Source of the DNA: CAIUVD01 sp044338255
GTDB taxonomy: Bacteria > Planctomycetota > UBA11346
Assembly (NCBI GenBank): GCA_044338255.1
Contig: JBIILZ010000040.1
Span: 1 to 30,561, forward strand
DNA length: 30,561 nucleotides
Direction of reading: 5' to 3'
Made by a program: the position numbers and the translations under genes. Below the pieces are notes generated by a model, which was not told the DNA's origin, did no database searches, and saw only the letters and a program-made list of their open reading frames with translations. Within the stretch, counting starts at the first letter, position 1. The number at the start of each line of letters is the position of its first letter. Below, piece after piece: positions 1 through 7,606 of the stretch.

Positions 1-79
1 AAGAAGACTCGGGCTGGTCGATCAGCTTCGCGAAAACCACTGCATCCCTATGCTCGGAAAATCGTGAAAAAATGAGTGC

Positions 80-604
80 TTAACGCAATGCCATTGGGCC
101 CATGAGGCCGGCGAGATACGCGCGCAAGATTCCCCCATGCGACACCACCAGCACACGCTGACCTGGAAAGCCGCGGGCGATGTCGGTAAGGGCGGGAGAA
201 ATCCGCGCATGGGCATCGGCATAGCTTTCGCCGCTGCCCCGGCGCAGTTGCGCGGAACGTCCCTGCCACTGCTCCCACTCGTCGGGGAAGGCCACAGCGA
301 TTTGCTCGGGCGTCAAGCCGGACCAGGCGCCGATGTCGATTTCGCGTAGACGCGGATCGCGGTCCTGACGCAGGTTCAATGCCAGCCCAATGGTTTCGGC
401 AGTCTCCCGGGCACGCATCAGATCGCTGGATATCAGGGCGCTGAAAGGAGTGCGGCGATGGGCCTTCAGCAGGCGATCGGCCAGCGCCCGCGCCTGACGT
501 TGGCCGAGTGCTGATAAGGGCAGGTCGGCCTGTCCCTGAAGGATGCCGTCGCGGTTGCCGGTGCTTTCGGCGTGGCGGATCAGCCATAGCTCGGTTCTCT
601 CCAT
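80..604 (-). CDS. Histidine phosphatase family protein (phosphoglycerate mutase-like)
   Basis: 174 aa, the usual size of a single-domain histidine phosphatase. The N-terminus carries the catalytic RHAES motif (LIRHAEST, residues 9-16), whose His forms the phospho-enzyme. A second conserved His lies in VVSHGGILRAYL near residue 155. The family includes phosphoglycerate mutases, alpha-ribazole phosphatase (CobC) and small-molecule phosphatases, and the substrate cannot be told from sequence. The ATG at 604 overlaps the TAA of the upstream thioredoxin-like gene (TAATG), so the two are probably translationally coupled. It is the last visible gene of the sigma factor operon. The bases before position 80 hold nothing I recognise. 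Confidence 0.85.
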   Translation of the reverse strand: MERTELWLIRHAESTGNRDGILQGQADLPLSALGQRQARALADRLLKAHRRTPFSALISSDLMRARETAETIGLALNLRQDRDPRLREIDIGAWSGLTPEQIAVAFPDEWEQWQGRSAQLRRGSGESYADAHARISPALTDIARGFPGQRVLVVSHGGILRAYLAGLMGPMALR

Positions 605-1203
605 TATTTCACGATCAAGCCGGCGAAGTAATCAGGCTCGCGATCAGCGCGCCACTTGATGTTGCAGCCGATGCTCGCGCGTTGCGGCTGGGGTGGTGGC
701 GCCCCGCCCAGCAGGGCCTCGACAGCGGCGGTCAGATCGGCGCCGGTGGGGATCTGCAGTGGTTGCAGCTTGCGCCGGGCAGCGCAGAACTGGCCACGAT
801 AGAACAGCCGGTGCTGGGCATCGAAGAGGAAGAAATCCGGGGTGCACGCGGCGCGGTAGGCCAGGGCCACGGCCTGTTCCTCATCGTAGAGGTACTGGAA
901 ACGATAGCCGACGGAGCGGGCTTCCTCGGCCATTGCCTGCGGGCCATCGGCGGGCTGGGTGGTGGCATCATTGCTGCTGATGCCAACCACCGCCACACCC
1001 CGCTGGAGGTAGTCGTTGGTGACCTGCGCCAGGGCGCTGCGGATGAACTGCACATACGGGCAATGATTGCAGATGAACATCACCAGCAGCGGCTGGCCGG
1101 CGAAACAGGCGCGGGTCACAAGCTCGCCACTGACGACATCGGTGAGGGAGAAATCCGCAGCCGGGGTGCCCAGTGGCACCATCGCGGAATTGGTCGCAAC
1201 CAT
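604..1203 (-). CDS. Thioredoxin-fold family protein (AhpC/TSA-like)
   Basis: 199 aa. A thioredoxin-like fold is indicated by the redox-type motif CNHCPYV (residues 46-52), followed by VVGISSNDA and TPDFFLFD segments with the cis-Pro (TP) typical of the fold. The C-terminus contains SIGCNIKW, a signature of a widespread thioredoxin/peroxiredoxin-like family annotated from genomes but little studied. A cytoplasmic thiol-disulfide or peroxide-related role is inferred; no signal peptide is seen. The start at 1203 lies 4 bp after the sigma factor stop, with an AGGA-type ribosome site inside the end of the sigma gene. It overlaps the downstream phosphatase by one base. Confidence 0.82.
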   Translation of the reverse strand: MVATNSAMVPLGTPAADFSLTDVVSGELVTRACFAGQPLLVMFICNHCPYVQFIRSALAQVTNDYLQRGVAVVGISSNDATTQPADGPQAMAEEARSVGYRFQYLYDEEQAVALAYRAACTPDFFLFDAQHRLFYRGQFCAARRKLQPLQIPTGADLTAAVEALLGGAPPPQPQRASIGCNIKWRADREPDYFAGLIVK

Positions 1204-1207
1204 GAGT

Positions 1208-1801
1208 TCAGTCCTTCATCTTTTCGAGCAGCGCCTGACGCGCGCGGTACAATCTTTTTTCGACATTGGCCACCGACAATCCCAGGGTTTCGGCGATCTG
1301 CAGATAGTCGAGATCGGCCTCGTACTTCAAGGCGAGGATCGCCCGATAAGCTGGTGACAGGCTGGCCATCGCCGCCCGCAGGCGGCCCAATCGGGCATCG
1401 GCTTCGTCGGGTTCGGGCGACGCTACCTGGAGGTTGTCGAGGCTCTGTCCACGCCGCGCATGGCGGCGCAGCCACGACACTGCTTCGTTGTGGACGATGG
1501 TTCCCAACCACGTGGGGAAGTGCGCCGGTTCGCTGAGGCTGCCAAGGCGATCGTAGGCGCGGATGAAGGCTTCCTGGACGACATCGTCGACCGCGGCCGC
1601 ATCGTAGACCACCAGACGTGCCAAGGCCTGGGCGCGGCGCAGGTGCGTCGCGACCAGGGCCTCGAAGGCGGCGCGGTCACCGCTGAGGGTCCGCGAAACA
1701 AGCAGGGCGTCTTCGGCTGACACCGCCGTAGTTGAAGCCTCGTCGGCATTATGCGAAGGACGAAATAGCCGCCATCGCCGGGCCGTAGGGGATACCGCCA
1801 C
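1208..1801 (-). CDS. ECF-type RNA polymerase sigma factor
   Basis: 197 aa sigma-70 family protein of ECF architecture. Region 2 spans about residues 45-115 (DDVVQEAFIRAYDRL, then FPTWLGTIVHNEAVSWLRR). Region 4 spans about 140-195 (LSPAYRAILALKYEADLDY, IAETLGLSVANVEKRLYRAR), a good helix-turn-helix. It would direct core polymerase to a stress or envelope regulon. No anti-sigma gene follows; instead a thioredoxin-like gene starts 4 bp downstream. The start taken is GTG at 1801. The upstream sequence is a MITE end beginning about 6 bp away, so the original promoter and possibly the first codons may have been altered by the insertion. The N-terminal 30 residues are therefore uncertain. Confidence 0.85.
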   Translation of the reverse strand: MAVSPTARRWRLFRPSHNADEASTTAVSAEDALLVSRTLSGDRAAFEALVATHLRRAQALARLVVYDAAAVDDVVQEAFIRAYDRLGSLSEPAHFPTWLGTIVHNEAVSWLRRHARRGQSLDNLQVASPEPDEADARLGRLRAAMASLSPAYRAILALKYEADLDYLQIAETLGLSVANVEKRLYRARQALLEKMKD

Positions 1802-1805
1802 TGGC

Positions 1806-1825
1806 TGGCCTATCTCCGACAGGCT
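1806..1825. repeat. Partial MITE terminal repeat abutting copy A
   Basis: About 19 bases (GGCCTATCTCCGACAGGCT) match the right-hand end of the MITE at 1971-1990 and sit directly against the left end of copy A. With the first 22 bases of copy A they form an almost perfect inverted repeat. This looks like a remnant of a second element end, either a nested or tandem insertion later deleted or a transposition by-product. It also places a hairpin directly upstream of the sigma factor start. Confidence 0.7.
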
Positions 1826-1992
1826 AGGAGCCTGTAGGAGATAGGCCGACGAGGATGGCGAAGTGTATCGCCGGGCAGATCCAAGGCGGAGGAGTGCGCC
1901 AAATAGCGGCGCTATTTGGACATTCCGACAACGCCGGAGATGCCCGGCGAGACCGAGTCAGCCTTGCTGGCCTATCTCCGACAGGCTCCTAG
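1824..1992 (+). mobile_element. Foldback MITE, copy A (169 bp)
   Basis: Non-coding 169 bp element bounded by CTAG on each side, with about 22-bp terminal inverted repeats (GGAGCCTGTAGGAGATAGGC at the left). The centre is a hairpin, CCAAATAGC-GGC-GCTATTTGG (1899-1919), exactly at the midpoint, so the element can fold back along much of its length. It is the most diverged of three copies in the window and has the same orientation as copy B. It fills nearly the whole gap between the divergent sigma factor gene and the HAD gene. It carries no transposase, so mobilisation would be in trans. TA or CTAG target use resembles IS630/Tc1-mariner elements; that family assignment is inference. Confidence 0.85.
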
Positions 1993-2001
1993 GCTCGGGA
2001 T

Positions 2002-2751
2002 ATGGCCATTCGCTGCATAACCCTCGACTGGGGTGACACCTTGGCGGCCAACTACGGCATGCCCTACTTGGCGACCCAGCGCCATGCGTTCAGCATCCTC
2101 GGCAAGGATCTCGCCGGACTCGGCGCGGTGGTGCCGGAGGCGTTCACCGCCCAGTGCATGGCGGCCCTCGCCGGGCAGTGGAAATCTTCGATCGATCCGC
2201 TGCGCAACCCCGATCATCGGGAGTTCGATTTCCAGGCTTTGTTGAACGAGTGGGTGGCGGCGACGCAAGTGCCGTTGTCGGCCCAGGCCGGCAGTCGGGC
2301 GGCGGCTGAGCGCTGCAAGGATCGGCTTTGCGACACCGTCCTGCCCTACACCGAGGCCGTGCCGACGCTCGCCGCGCTGCGCGCCAAGGGCATTCGTCTG
2401 GGCATCCTCTCGCACGTGCCGTGGCCGGGCGATGCCTGCCGGCGATGGTTCGAACGGCATGGCCTGGCGCCCTTCATCGATTTCTACTCGCTGAGTTGCG
2501 AGGTCGGCTGGATCAAGCCGCATCCGGCGCATTTCTCGCATGCGCTGGAGCTCGCCGGCGTCGCGCCGCACGAGATCCTGCATGTCGGCGATCATCCCAT
2601 GCGCGATGTCGCCGGCGCCCAGCGTGCGGGTCTGCGCACCTGCCTGCGCTGGACGGAAGGCATCTACAGCGAAGACGCCCTCCACGCCGCGCAGGCGGAT
2701 GTGACCATCCTGCATCTGGCGGATCTCGTCGCCGCCGTGGATCATCTGTGA
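2002..2751 (+). CDS. HAD family hydrolase
   Basis: 249 aa. The haloacid dehalogenase motifs appear in order: motif I as LDWGDTL (residues 8-14, Asp nucleophile and acid), motif II as GILSHVP, and motif III/IV as WIKPHPAHF and HVGDHPMRDVAGAQRAG. The helical insert between motif I and II fits a C1 cap. Likely a cytoplasmic small-molecule phosphatase; the substrate is unknown. The ATG is only 10 bp after MITE copy A and no convincing Shine-Dalgarno precedes it, so native upstream signals may have been displaced. The stop overlaps the next gene (GTGA). Confidence 0.85.
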   Translation: MAIRCITLDWGDTLAANYGMPYLATQRHAFSILGKDLAGLGAVVPEAFTAQCMAALAGQWKSSIDPLRNPDHREFDFQALLNEWVAATQVPLSAQAGSRAAAERCKDRLCDTVLPYTEAVPTLAALRAKGIRLGILSHVPWPGDACRRWFERHGLAPFIDFYSLSCEVGWIKPHPAHFSHALELAGVAPHEILHVGDHPMRDVAGAQRAGLRTCLRWTEGIYSEDALHAAQADVTILHLADLVAAVDHL

Positions 2752-3122
2752 GCCTTCCGCCGCGCCGTCCGCTGCCACCGCCGTCGCCCGAGCGCGATCG
2801 GGCCCTGGCGCGCAAGCCGCGCCTCGGCTATCGCAAGGCTGAGGGCATCGACGACCTCGTCCGCGGTTTCCTTTCGAGCGAGGAAGTACGCCGCATGAAG
2901 CGCTTTGCCGCCGTGCGCGGGGCCCTGGCGGTGGCCTTGAACGAGAAGGAACTGCTCAAGGTCAAGCCGATCAGCATCAGCGCTGGAGTCTTGTCCCTGG
3001 AAGTCGCCGACGGCGTGTTGCTCGGTGAATTGCGAAATCATCGCAACCACGACCTGCTCTCGGCCCTCGCCGAAGGCGGCACGGCGGTGACCCGGATCGC
3101 ATGGCGCCTGGCCAAGAGATAA
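2748..3122 (+). CDS. DUF721 (DciA-like) domain protein
   Basis: 124 aa, chosen to begin at GTG 2748, which overlaps the TGA of the HAD gene by 4 bp; the open frame further upstream is a shadow of the HAD gene. After a Pro/Arg-rich N-terminus, residues about 50-120 resemble the DUF721 fold: a helix (MKRFAAVRGALAVALNEKE), a beta strand with SAGVLSLEVADGVLLGELR, then a helix (HDLLSALAE). DUF721 includes DciA, which helps load the replicative helicase in many bacteria lacking DnaC/DnaI. The assignment rests on fold-like pattern, not a catalytic motif. Replication helicase loading is therefore a family-level suggestion only. Confidence 0.6.
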   Translation: MSLPPRRPLPPPSPERDRALARKPRLGYRKAEGIDDLVRGFLSSEEVRRMKRFAAVRGALAVALNEKELLKVKPISISAGVLSLEVADGVLLGELRNHRNHDLLSALAEGGTAVTRIAWRLAKR

Positions 3123-3128
3123 AACGAT

Positions 3129-3917
3129 CTAGACGCGGTTGGCGTGCTGCTGGCGATAGGTCGCGGGCGGCGTGCCGATCAGGCGGGTGAAGATGCGCGT
3201 GAAATGGAAACGGTTGGCGAAGCCGGTGGCGTGGGCGATATCGTCGAGGGCGGCGCGCGAATGGATCAGCTGATCGGCGGCGGCGGCGATGCGTCGTTCT
3301 TGCAGCCAGCGCATCGCCGGGCGTCCAGTGACGCGCGCGAAACGCCGCGCGAAGTGATCTTCTGATAACCCCGACGGCGCCGCCAGGGCGGCGATGTTGA
3401 GGGGATCGGCGAGACGTTTCTCGATCGTCCGCAGGGCGAGCGCGACCACCGCATCATCGACCTGCGGACTCATGGCCGGCAGGGTGCTGGTGTCGACCTG
3501 TTCGAGCGCCCGCGCCAGGGCCCAGGCGGCGGCGCTCTGCACGCGCAGGTGCCAACCGACGCGACCGGGTTCTTCGCTGGCCAAGGAATCGAGGAGGTCG
3601 CGCAGGACCTGATCCTCGGGCAGTAGCAAGGGGTCGGGGCAGCTGCGACGGATCCACGCATCGGGCAGGCCGGGGGTCTCGAAATGGATGTAGAAGTGCC
3701 GTACCGGACTGCTGCACGTCCCTCGCGCATCGCACCACGCCGGCACCAGGGCGGCGCGATAGGCGGGCAGGATCTGGCGCCGGCCTTGGCGGGTGATGGC
3801 CGCGCCCGGATCGCGATTGAAGTACAGGCGCCAGAACGGATCCGAGAGACGCCACACCCAGCGTTGGTCGATGACCAGCTGATTGGCGAAGAGGATCTTG
3901 CAAGACGGGGCTTCCAT
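3129..3917 (-). CDS. AraC family transcriptional regulator
   Basis: 262 aa. The C-terminal 100 residues form a double helix-turn-helix of the AraC/XylS type (IAALAAPSGLSEDHFARRFA, then LDDIAHATGFANRFHFTRIF, ending GTPPATYRQQHA). The N-terminal 150 residues resemble a cupin-like sugar-sensing region, with WRLYFNRDPGA and HFYIHFETPG. It is transcribed divergently from the L-fucose isomerase gene across a 106-bp gap, the usual arrangement for a local sugar-responsive activator. Regulation of the isomerase is inferred from this position. It converges with the DUF721 gene, separated by 6 bp. Confidence 0.88.
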   Translation of the reverse strand: MEAPSCKILFANQLVIDQRWVWRLSDPFWRLYFNRDPGAAITRQGRRQILPAYRAALVPAWCDARGTCSSPVRHFYIHFETPGLPDAWIRRSCPDPLLLPEDQVLRDLLDSLASEEPGRVGWHLRVQSAAAWALARALEQVDTSTLPAMSPQVDDAVVALALRTIEKRLADPLNIAALAAPSGLSEDHFARRFARVTGRPAMRWLQERRIAAAADQLIHSRAALDDIAHATGFANRFHFTRIFTRLIGTPPATYRQQHANRV

Positions 3918-3971
3918 GACCTCAGGATGCCGCTGGTGGATACAAGTCTATCGCTGCTGGACATAGCGGAT

Positions 3972-4016
3972 GGTTCCGGGTGGGTACGATCCAGGGAATC
4001 CACCCTCTGCGGAACC
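3972..4016 (+). promoter_or_regulatory. Long inverted repeat in the L-fucose isomerase leader
   Basis: GGTTCCG (3972-3978) pairs with CGGAACC (4010-4016). Inside it GGTGG (3979-3983) pairs with CCACC (4000-4004), leaving a small bulge and a loop of about 16 nt. The hairpin ends 8 nt before the ATG, where the ribosome site should be, and no clear Shine-Dalgarno is visible. It could be an operator for the AraC regulator or an RNA structure controlling translation. The sequence does not decide between them. Confidence 0.45.
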
Positions 4017-4023
4017 TACCTCC

Positions 4024-5784
4024 ATGGGCTTCATCCAGAAACCATCCTCGAACTCCGTGCCGGTCATCGGCATCTTCGCGCCCTGCGATCCGCGCATCGA
4101 CGATCCCAGCCGCGAACGCGCGCAGAACATCTGCGCCATGACCGGCAAGATCATGACCGCGATCAAGCTACCCGGCGCCATCGGTGCCATCGGCGCTAAG
4201 AGCGGCCGGCCGGGTATCTACGTTGCCAGCCGCACGGTCGAGAACGAAGCCGATGCCGACGCCATCGCCTACGAGTTTAAGAATGCCGGTGTCGACGTCA
4301 TCGCCATCGTTCCCGACACCTGGTTCTATCCTGGAAAGACTGCGATTGCCTTGACCGCGCACTTCCCAGTTGCACCGCTGTGCTGCATCGCCGGCAACAA
4401 TGCCCCGAAGCCCGGCGTGGTCGGCGTCGACGCGGTCGTGGGTGCTTACGCCCAGACCGGTCGCTTGTGCCACGCGATGATCGGCAACATGCCGGAGGTC
4501 GGCCAGAACCCCGATTTTGACGACAAGAGCAAGGCCGAGATCATCGACCTGGTGTGGGCCATGACTGCCGCCCAGTGGCTGCGCGGCAAGCGCTTCCTGG
4601 CCGCCGACACTGATTCCATGCAGATGGAAACCGCCATGAACCACGTCCACGCGACGCGCAAGTTCTTCGGCGTCGAGAGCGTGCGCGAGTCGATGAAGCT
4701 GTTCTCGGACATGATCCTCAAGGGCGGCGGCTATGATCCGAAGGAGCTCAAGGAGCTCTACAAGTGGACCGTCGACGTGCAGTGGAAGAACAAGATCTAT
4801 CCCGACATCGAGTCGATCTGCGCCAAAAAGAGCCCGATCTACACCGATCCCTCGAAGGTCAAACCCAAGCCGCTCACCGCCGAGCACAAGGCCAAGCTCG
4901 AACAAGAGCTGAAGCTCTACCTCATCCTGCGCAATTATATGCAGGACCTGAACTGCATCGGTGGCGGCTGGACCAGTCAGTTGGCGTGGGGCTCGGACAA
5001 GAAGGGCACGCCGATGGCCTGCGCCGACATCGCCGAAGCCCTGTTCAATTCGACCTTCGATCACAAGGGCAAAAAGGCGGCTCTGCCCTTCGCGACCGAG
5101 AACGATGTCCAGGGTCTGCTGACGATGATGTGCTACAGCGCCCTCACCGGCGGCGAGCCGATTCTCTTCGCCGATTATCGCAAGGTCTACGAGCCCTGGG
5201 AGATCCAGAAGAAGGCCGATGAGCTCGGCATCCGTCTCGATCCCAAGTCGGCGTACATGCTGCGCGGGACCATCGACATGGACAACTCCGGTTCAGGTTC
5301 GCTCGACTGGTGCAACGACTCGATCCTCTTCGAGGTCTACAAGCATTACTTCCCCGGCGGCGGTTTTTCGACCGGTTACATTTCCCCCGGCGGCATCGAA
5401 TGCCAGGCGGGTCGTCTGGCCTACAGCGACCTCACCGGCATGTTCACCATGATCCAGGGCGAGGCCGAATCGGTCGAGCTGCCGCAGCCCATCGCCGAGG
5501 CATTTTGCCATGCTTCGTCGTACTCGTGGCCGCATACCTGGATCACCTTCAAGGAGATTCCCGCTTCGATCACCAAGTACGGCTGCCCAGCCAACCACAT
5601 GCACATGGTGCGCAACCTGCCGACGCGGCGCTGGCAGTACTTCAGCGATTACACCAACGTGCAGAATTTCCGCTGGGAAGGCACGCCCGAATTCACCGAA
5701 GGAAAAGACCGCATGGCACCGATGCTCTACCGCATCTCGGGCGGCGAATCGTATGCCAAGATGAAGATCAGCGGCCGAGCCTGA
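4024..5784 (+). CDS. fucI: L-fucose isomerase
   Basis: 586 aa, close to the 591 aa of E. coli FucI and similar along its length. Conserved FucI-like stretches include ADIAEALFNSTFDHKG, ATENDVQGLLTMM with LTGGEPILFADYR, PGGGFSTGYISPGG and QGEAESVELPQPI. The enzyme interconverts L-fucose and L-fuculose (often also D-arabinose and D-ribulose) in the cytoplasm using a divalent metal. The Glu and Asp in ATEND and FADYR fit the metal site. ATG 4024 was chosen because the upstream in-frame extension runs through the leader hairpin and lacks family similarity. No fuculokinase or aldolase follows; a strong terminator ends the unit. Confidence 0.88.
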   Translation: MGFIQKPSSNSVPVIGIFAPCDPRIDDPSRERAQNICAMTGKIMTAIKLPGAIGAIGAKSGRPGIYVASRTVENEADADAIAYEFKNAGVDVIAIVPDTWFYPGKTAIALTAHFPVAPLCCIAGNNAPKPGVVGVDAVVGAYAQTGRLCHAMIGNMPEVGQNPDFDDKSKAEIIDLVWAMTAAQWLRGKRFLAADTDSMQMETAMNHVHATRKFFGVESVRESMKLFSDMILKGGGYDPKELKELYKWTVDVQWKNKIYPDIESICAKKSPIYTDPSKVKPKPLTAEHKAKLEQELKLYLILRNYMQDLNCIGGGWTSQLAWGSDKKGTPMACADIAEALFNSTFDHKGKKAALPFATENDVQGLLTMMCYSALTGGEPILFADYRKVYEPWEIQKKADELGIRLDPKSAYMLRGTIDMDNSGSGSLDWCNDSILFEVYKHYFPGGGFSTGYISPGGIECQAGRLAYSDLTGMFTMIQGEAESVELPQPIAEAFCHASSYSWPHTWITFKEIPASITKYGCPANHMHMVRNLPTRRWQYFSDYTNVQNFRWEGTPEFTEGKDRMAPMLYRISGGESYAKMKISGRA

Positions 5785-5812
5785 TTTATCGGCTCCTATT
5801 GAGAACGGATGA

Positions 5813-5846
5813 GGAGCGCGGGAATTCCCCGCGCTCCATTTTTTTT
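5813..5846 (+). terminator. Rho-independent terminator after fucI
   Basis: Perfect 10-bp stem GGAGCGCGGG / CCCGCGCTCC (5813-5822 and 5828-5837), loop AATTC, followed by A and eight T residues. It sits 29 bp after the fucI stop, so fucI is probably transcribed alone. Confidence 0.93.
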
Positions 5847-5908
5847 GTGTATTCGTGTGGCTTAATCCGGACTTGTGGCTGGGGTGAAGTCATCTTCAAA
5901 TCCTGTCC

Positions 5909-7576
5909 ATGTCCTGGTACTCAGCGCTCCTGACCGATACCACCACCACCGGTCTGCTCGTGGGGGTCACGATCTCGGGCGCGGCCGGCATGCTGCTGGG
6001 TGGCGTGCGCATCGCCGGCGTCAGCCTGGGAGTCGCCGGGGCGATGTTCGCTGGCATCGTCTGGGATCTCCTGGTGTGGCAGGGCAACCGTCCGCCGGGC
6101 GCTCCCACCGGGCACAATCCGACGCTGGAATTCCTTCGTGATTTCGGACTCATCCTCTTCGTCTATGCCATCGGTCTGACGGTTGGACCGGGCTTTTTCG
6201 AACGTCTGCGGGCGCAGGGCCTGCGGTGGAATGCCCTGGCGATGCTGGTGGTCAGTCTCGGTTCGCTGGTGGCAGCGGGGGCGTGGTGGTTGCTGAATCT
6301 GCCAGGTCCGCTGGTGGTGGGTCTGCTCGCCGGCGCGGTTACCAACACGCCGTCGCTGGCCGCCGCCAGCCAGGCCTTGAGCGGCATGCCCGAGGCCACC
6401 CAGACCGCCGCCCGTGAAATGGCGGCGGCCGGCTATGCGATCACCTATCCCTTGGGCATCGTCGGCATCATCATGACCCTGGTGGTCGTGCGGCGCTATG
6501 CCCGACCCGATCCGCCCACAGTGCGCGCCGTTTCCCCACTTGAGCGCCGGGCCCTGGTGGTGCAGAAACCCGAGGCGGTCGGCATCACCCTCAGCGAATT
6601 GCGCCAGCGTGCCGGCGGTCGGGTGCTGATCTCGCGTGTTGCTCGCGGCCCGGATTATGTCGTGACCAGCCCGGCGCTGACCCTGTTGGCAGATGACGTC
6701 ATCCTGGCGGTAGGCGCGCCGGCGGATCTCGATGCCCTTGAAGGGCTCTGCGGCAGTCGCTCGCCGCGAGACTTGCTCACCGAGCCCAGCGAATTGAAGA
6801 TCCGCAACATGCTCGTGAGTGAAAAGATGGCCGCCTTGCGGACCTTGTCGGCGCTCGATCCGGGGGCGACCCAGGCGGTGACCGTGACCCGCATAGAGCG
6901 TGCCGGCGTCGAATTGCTGGCGACTGAGGGCATCCCGCTGCAATTGGGCGATCGCCTGCGCGTGGTCGGCCCCAGCGAAGCCCTCGAACGTTTCGCGCGC
7001 GTGGTCGGCAACTCGGCCCCGGCCCTCGATCACGCCAATCTCGTCCCGTTCTTGCTCGGCATCCTCCTGGGCGTGGTGCTCGGCTCGATTCCACTGGCGA
7101 TTCCCGGGTTGCCGGCGGCCCTCAAGCTCGGCTTGGCGGGTGGACCGCTATTGGTAGCCCTGCTGGTCGCGGCCCGCGGGCGTCTCGGGCAGGCGGATGT
7201 CTATCTGCCCTCGGCGGCGATCTTCTTCATGAAAGAATTCGGCATCGTGCTGTTCCTCAGCTGCGTGGGATTGCTTTCCGGGGAAGCGTTCATGCGCACC
7301 ATCTCGCGCCCAGACGGCTTCGTGCTCATCGGTATCGGTGTTCTGATCACTACCTTGCCCTTGATGATCGTCGCCGCTTTAGCGCTGTTCTGGAAATACC
7401 CCTATGGCCTGATCGCCGGCCTGATCGCCGGTGGCATGACCGATCCACCGGCGCTGGCTTTCGCCCAGGCCAGCGCCACCAGCGAGTCGCCCTCGCGGAT
7501 CTACGCCACGGTCTATCCCCTGACTATGCTCGCGCGCATTGCTTGTGCCCAGATCCTGATCTTGTTGCTGAGCTAG
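5909..7576 (+). CDS. AspT/YidE/YbjL-type membrane transporter (AAE family)
   Basis: 555 aa integral membrane protein with the layout of the aspartate:alanine exchanger family. An N-terminal membrane half (residues about 15-195, including LRDFGLILFVYAIGLTVGPGF) is followed by two cytoplasmic TrkA-C-like domains (about 210-370, with PDYVVTSPALTLLADDVILA and LATEGIPLQLGDRLRVVG). A C-terminal membrane half repeats the first (MKEFGIVLFLSCVGLLSGEAF). Family members exchange amino acids or dicarboxylates; many are uncharacterised and the substrate here is unknown. The gene stands between the fucI terminator and the lipocalin gene, 30 bp before the latter's ATG, so co-transcription with lipocalin is possible. 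Confidence 0.82.
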   Translation: MSWYSALLTDTTTTGLLVGVTISGAAGMLLGGVRIAGVSLGVAGAMFAGIVWDLLVWQGNRPPGAPTGHNPTLEFLRDFGLILFVYAIGLTVGPGFFERLRAQGLRWNALAMLVVSLGSLVAAGAWWLLNLPGPLVVGLLAGAVTNTPSLAAASQALSGMPEATQTAAREMAAAGYAITYPLGIVGIIMTLVVVRRYARPDPPTVRAVSPLERRALVVQKPEAVGITLSELRQRAGGRVLISRVARGPDYVVTSPALTLLADDVILAVGAPADLDALEGLCGSRSPRDLLTEPSELKIRNMLVSEKMAALRTLSALDPGATQAVTVTRIERAGVELLATEGIPLQLGDRLRVVGPSEALERFARVVGNSAPALDHANLVPFLLGILLGVVLGSIPLAIPGLPAALKLGLAGGPLLVALLVAARGRLGQADVYLPSAAIFFMKEFGIVLFLSCVGLLSGEAFMRTISRPDGFVLIGIGVLITTLPLMIVAALALFWKYPYGLIAGLIAGGMTDPPALAFAQASATSESPSRIYATVYPLTMLARIACAQILILLLS

Positions 7577-7606
7577 TTGCCGCCGTCACCCCATCAGGAT
7601 CCTCCC

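Noticed and set aside
1..79. Gene fragment at the left edge
   Set aside because: Open frames here are short and lack any recognisable family sequence; nothing can be supported.
2328..2747. Long N-terminal extension of the DUF721 protein
   Set aside because: The extension is Arg/Ala-rich out-of-frame translation of the HAD gene; GTG 2748 overlapping the HAD stop is the sensible start.
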